DNA from: RGIG5952 sp045603485
GTDB taxonomy: Bacteria > Verrucomicrobiota > Kiritimatiellia > RFP12 > JAAYLN01
Reading direction: 5' to 3'
DNA: 7,023 nucleotides
Assembly (NCBI GenBank): GCA_045603485.1
Contig: JAZUMF010000051.1
Coordinates: forward strand, 1 to 7,023
Shown here: positions 6,695-7,023 of the stretch, one piece after another
How positions within the stretch are numbered: position 1 is the stretch's first letter
Layout: every line of letters begins with the position of its first letter
Notes under the pieces: model-generated
Told to the model about the DNA's origin: nothing
Seen by the model: the letters and a program-made list of their open reading frames with translations, nothing else
Databases searched by the model: none
Program-made: the position numbers and the translations under genes

Positions 6695-6830
6695 GCCTTC
6701 GGCAATGGCAAGTTCTCTAGTCCTCGATAAGTTTTTGCCTACGGCAAAAAAGGTTTAGAAGAGTTTAGGTTTTTGCTAAGGCAAAAAAAGTTCCGAGGAG
6801 TTTAGAAGGTTTAGAGGGGTTTAAGATTGA
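6693..6830. repeat. Array of GCC-N3-GGC hairpins with GTTTAGA motifs, right copy
   Basis: Three more palindromes follow: TTGCC-TTC-GGCAA (6693-6705), TTTTTGCC-TAC-GGCAAAAA (6732-6750), and TTTTTGCT-AA-GGCAAAAA (6770-6787, one T-G wobble). Between and after them GTTTAGA or close variants occur at 6753, 6763, 6800, 6809 and 6819, in four of the five cases about one helical turn (9-10 bp) from a neighbour. The last pair, GTTTAGAGGGGTTTAAG (6809-6825), is the inverted counterpart of 2771-2787, agreeing at 14 of 17 positions with only transitions. No convincing reading frame covers this stretch. Confidence 0.7.
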
Positions 6831-7017
6831 GAGAATTGATATCTGATTCTTCTTGAGAAGATTGTGCCGCTCAGTTTTATATATTTCCCTCTAGGTCGCT
6901 TTTTGGTAGTATTATTATGTGACTTTTTTTATGAAATATTTCTTAGAGCCACTTCATAGGGCTAAGTTGCCGTTTTTACTGTGAGGAATGTCTCTAGGTG
7001 TGTTGAGAATTTTAATT
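6831..7017. other. AT-rich intergenic region without a convincing gene
   Basis: Together with the repeats before it, this makes about 350 bp without a convincing gene. It holds a small perfect inverted repeat, TCTTCT-TG-AGAAGA (6848-6861), and a weak promoter-like pair TTGAGA (6853-6858) and TTTATA (6876-6881) with a 17-bp spacer. If real, the inverted repeat would overlap the -35 and could be an operator. A 17-codon frame at 6931-6984 (MKYFLEPLHR onward) has no ribosome binding site, so I do not call it a gene. Confidence 0.4.
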
Positions 7018-7023
7018 GGAGGT
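7018..7023 (+). promoter_or_regulatory. Ribosome binding site at the window edge, next gene outside
   Basis: The window ends in GGAGGT, a perfect complement to the end of 16S rRNA, preceded by AT-rich sequence. A + strand start codon is expected 5-9 bases beyond the right edge. Confidence 0.55.

Noticed and set aside
6693..6830. CRISPR array
   Set aside because: Repeat units are too short, irregularly spaced and palindromic, with no spacers of constant length and no cas gene in the window.
6931..6984. 17-codon leader-peptide gene (MKYFLEPLHR onward)
   Set aside because: It has no ribosome binding site, no run of regulatory codons, and a length expected by chance in AT-rich DNA.

Overview
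The window looks like part of a chromosome from an anaerobic, sugar-degrading bacterium of about 45-50% GC. The promoter at 2934-2963 is a classical sigma-70 type, and most start codons have good AGGAG-like ribosome binding sites. That argues against Bacteroidota, whose promoters and translation signals differ. The AAA-ATPase-like/PD-(D/E)XK protein at the left edge belongs to a family that is abundant in gut and oral anaerobes such as Treponema, Fibrobacter, Bacteroidota and some PVC-group and clostridial bacteria. The lineage cannot be fixed further from this sequence.

Left part (1-2830): the 3' half of an AAA-ATPase-like/PD-(D/E)XK nuclease gene runs in from the left edge. It is followed by an intact small membrane protein of the DUF456 family. 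Next comes a remnant of a large glycoside-hydrolase-like gene. It has lost its N-terminal part at about 1502, only 41 bp after the DUF456 stop, and its 3' end reads straight into a palindromic repeat. I treat it as a pseudogene.

Central part (2934-6669): a strong promoter drives a compact four-gene operon, with gaps of 23 bp, a TAATG overlap, and 24 bp. The genes encode (1) a SIS-domain protein of the UPF0309 / sugar isomerase-domain type, (2) a 251-residue protein that resembles only the C-terminal half of a Gfo/Idh/MocA oxidoreductase, (3) a full-length Gfo/Idh/MocA oxidoreductase with an altered EKP motif, and (4) a cytoplasmic TIM-barrel, glycoside-hydrolase-like protein with a WDEPH motif and a CxCxxC motif. 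None has a visible signal peptide. A reasonable inference is an intracellular pathway for an unusual glycoside or sugar derivative, possibly using oxidation-assisted bond cleavage. The substrate is unknown. This operon is the best candidate in the window for an undescribed system.

Right part and repeats: the operon is bounded on both sides by members of a dispersed palindromic repeat of the type T(4-6)GCC-N3-GGCA(4-6). These are accompanied by TTTAGA-type short motifs, placed in opposite orientation at the two ends. The T-run lies in the 5' arm and the A-run in the 3' arm, the reverse of an ordinary intrinsic terminator. From 6670 to the right edge there is no convincing gene, but the last six bases are a perfect Shine-Dalgarno sequence, so another + strand gene probably starts just outside.
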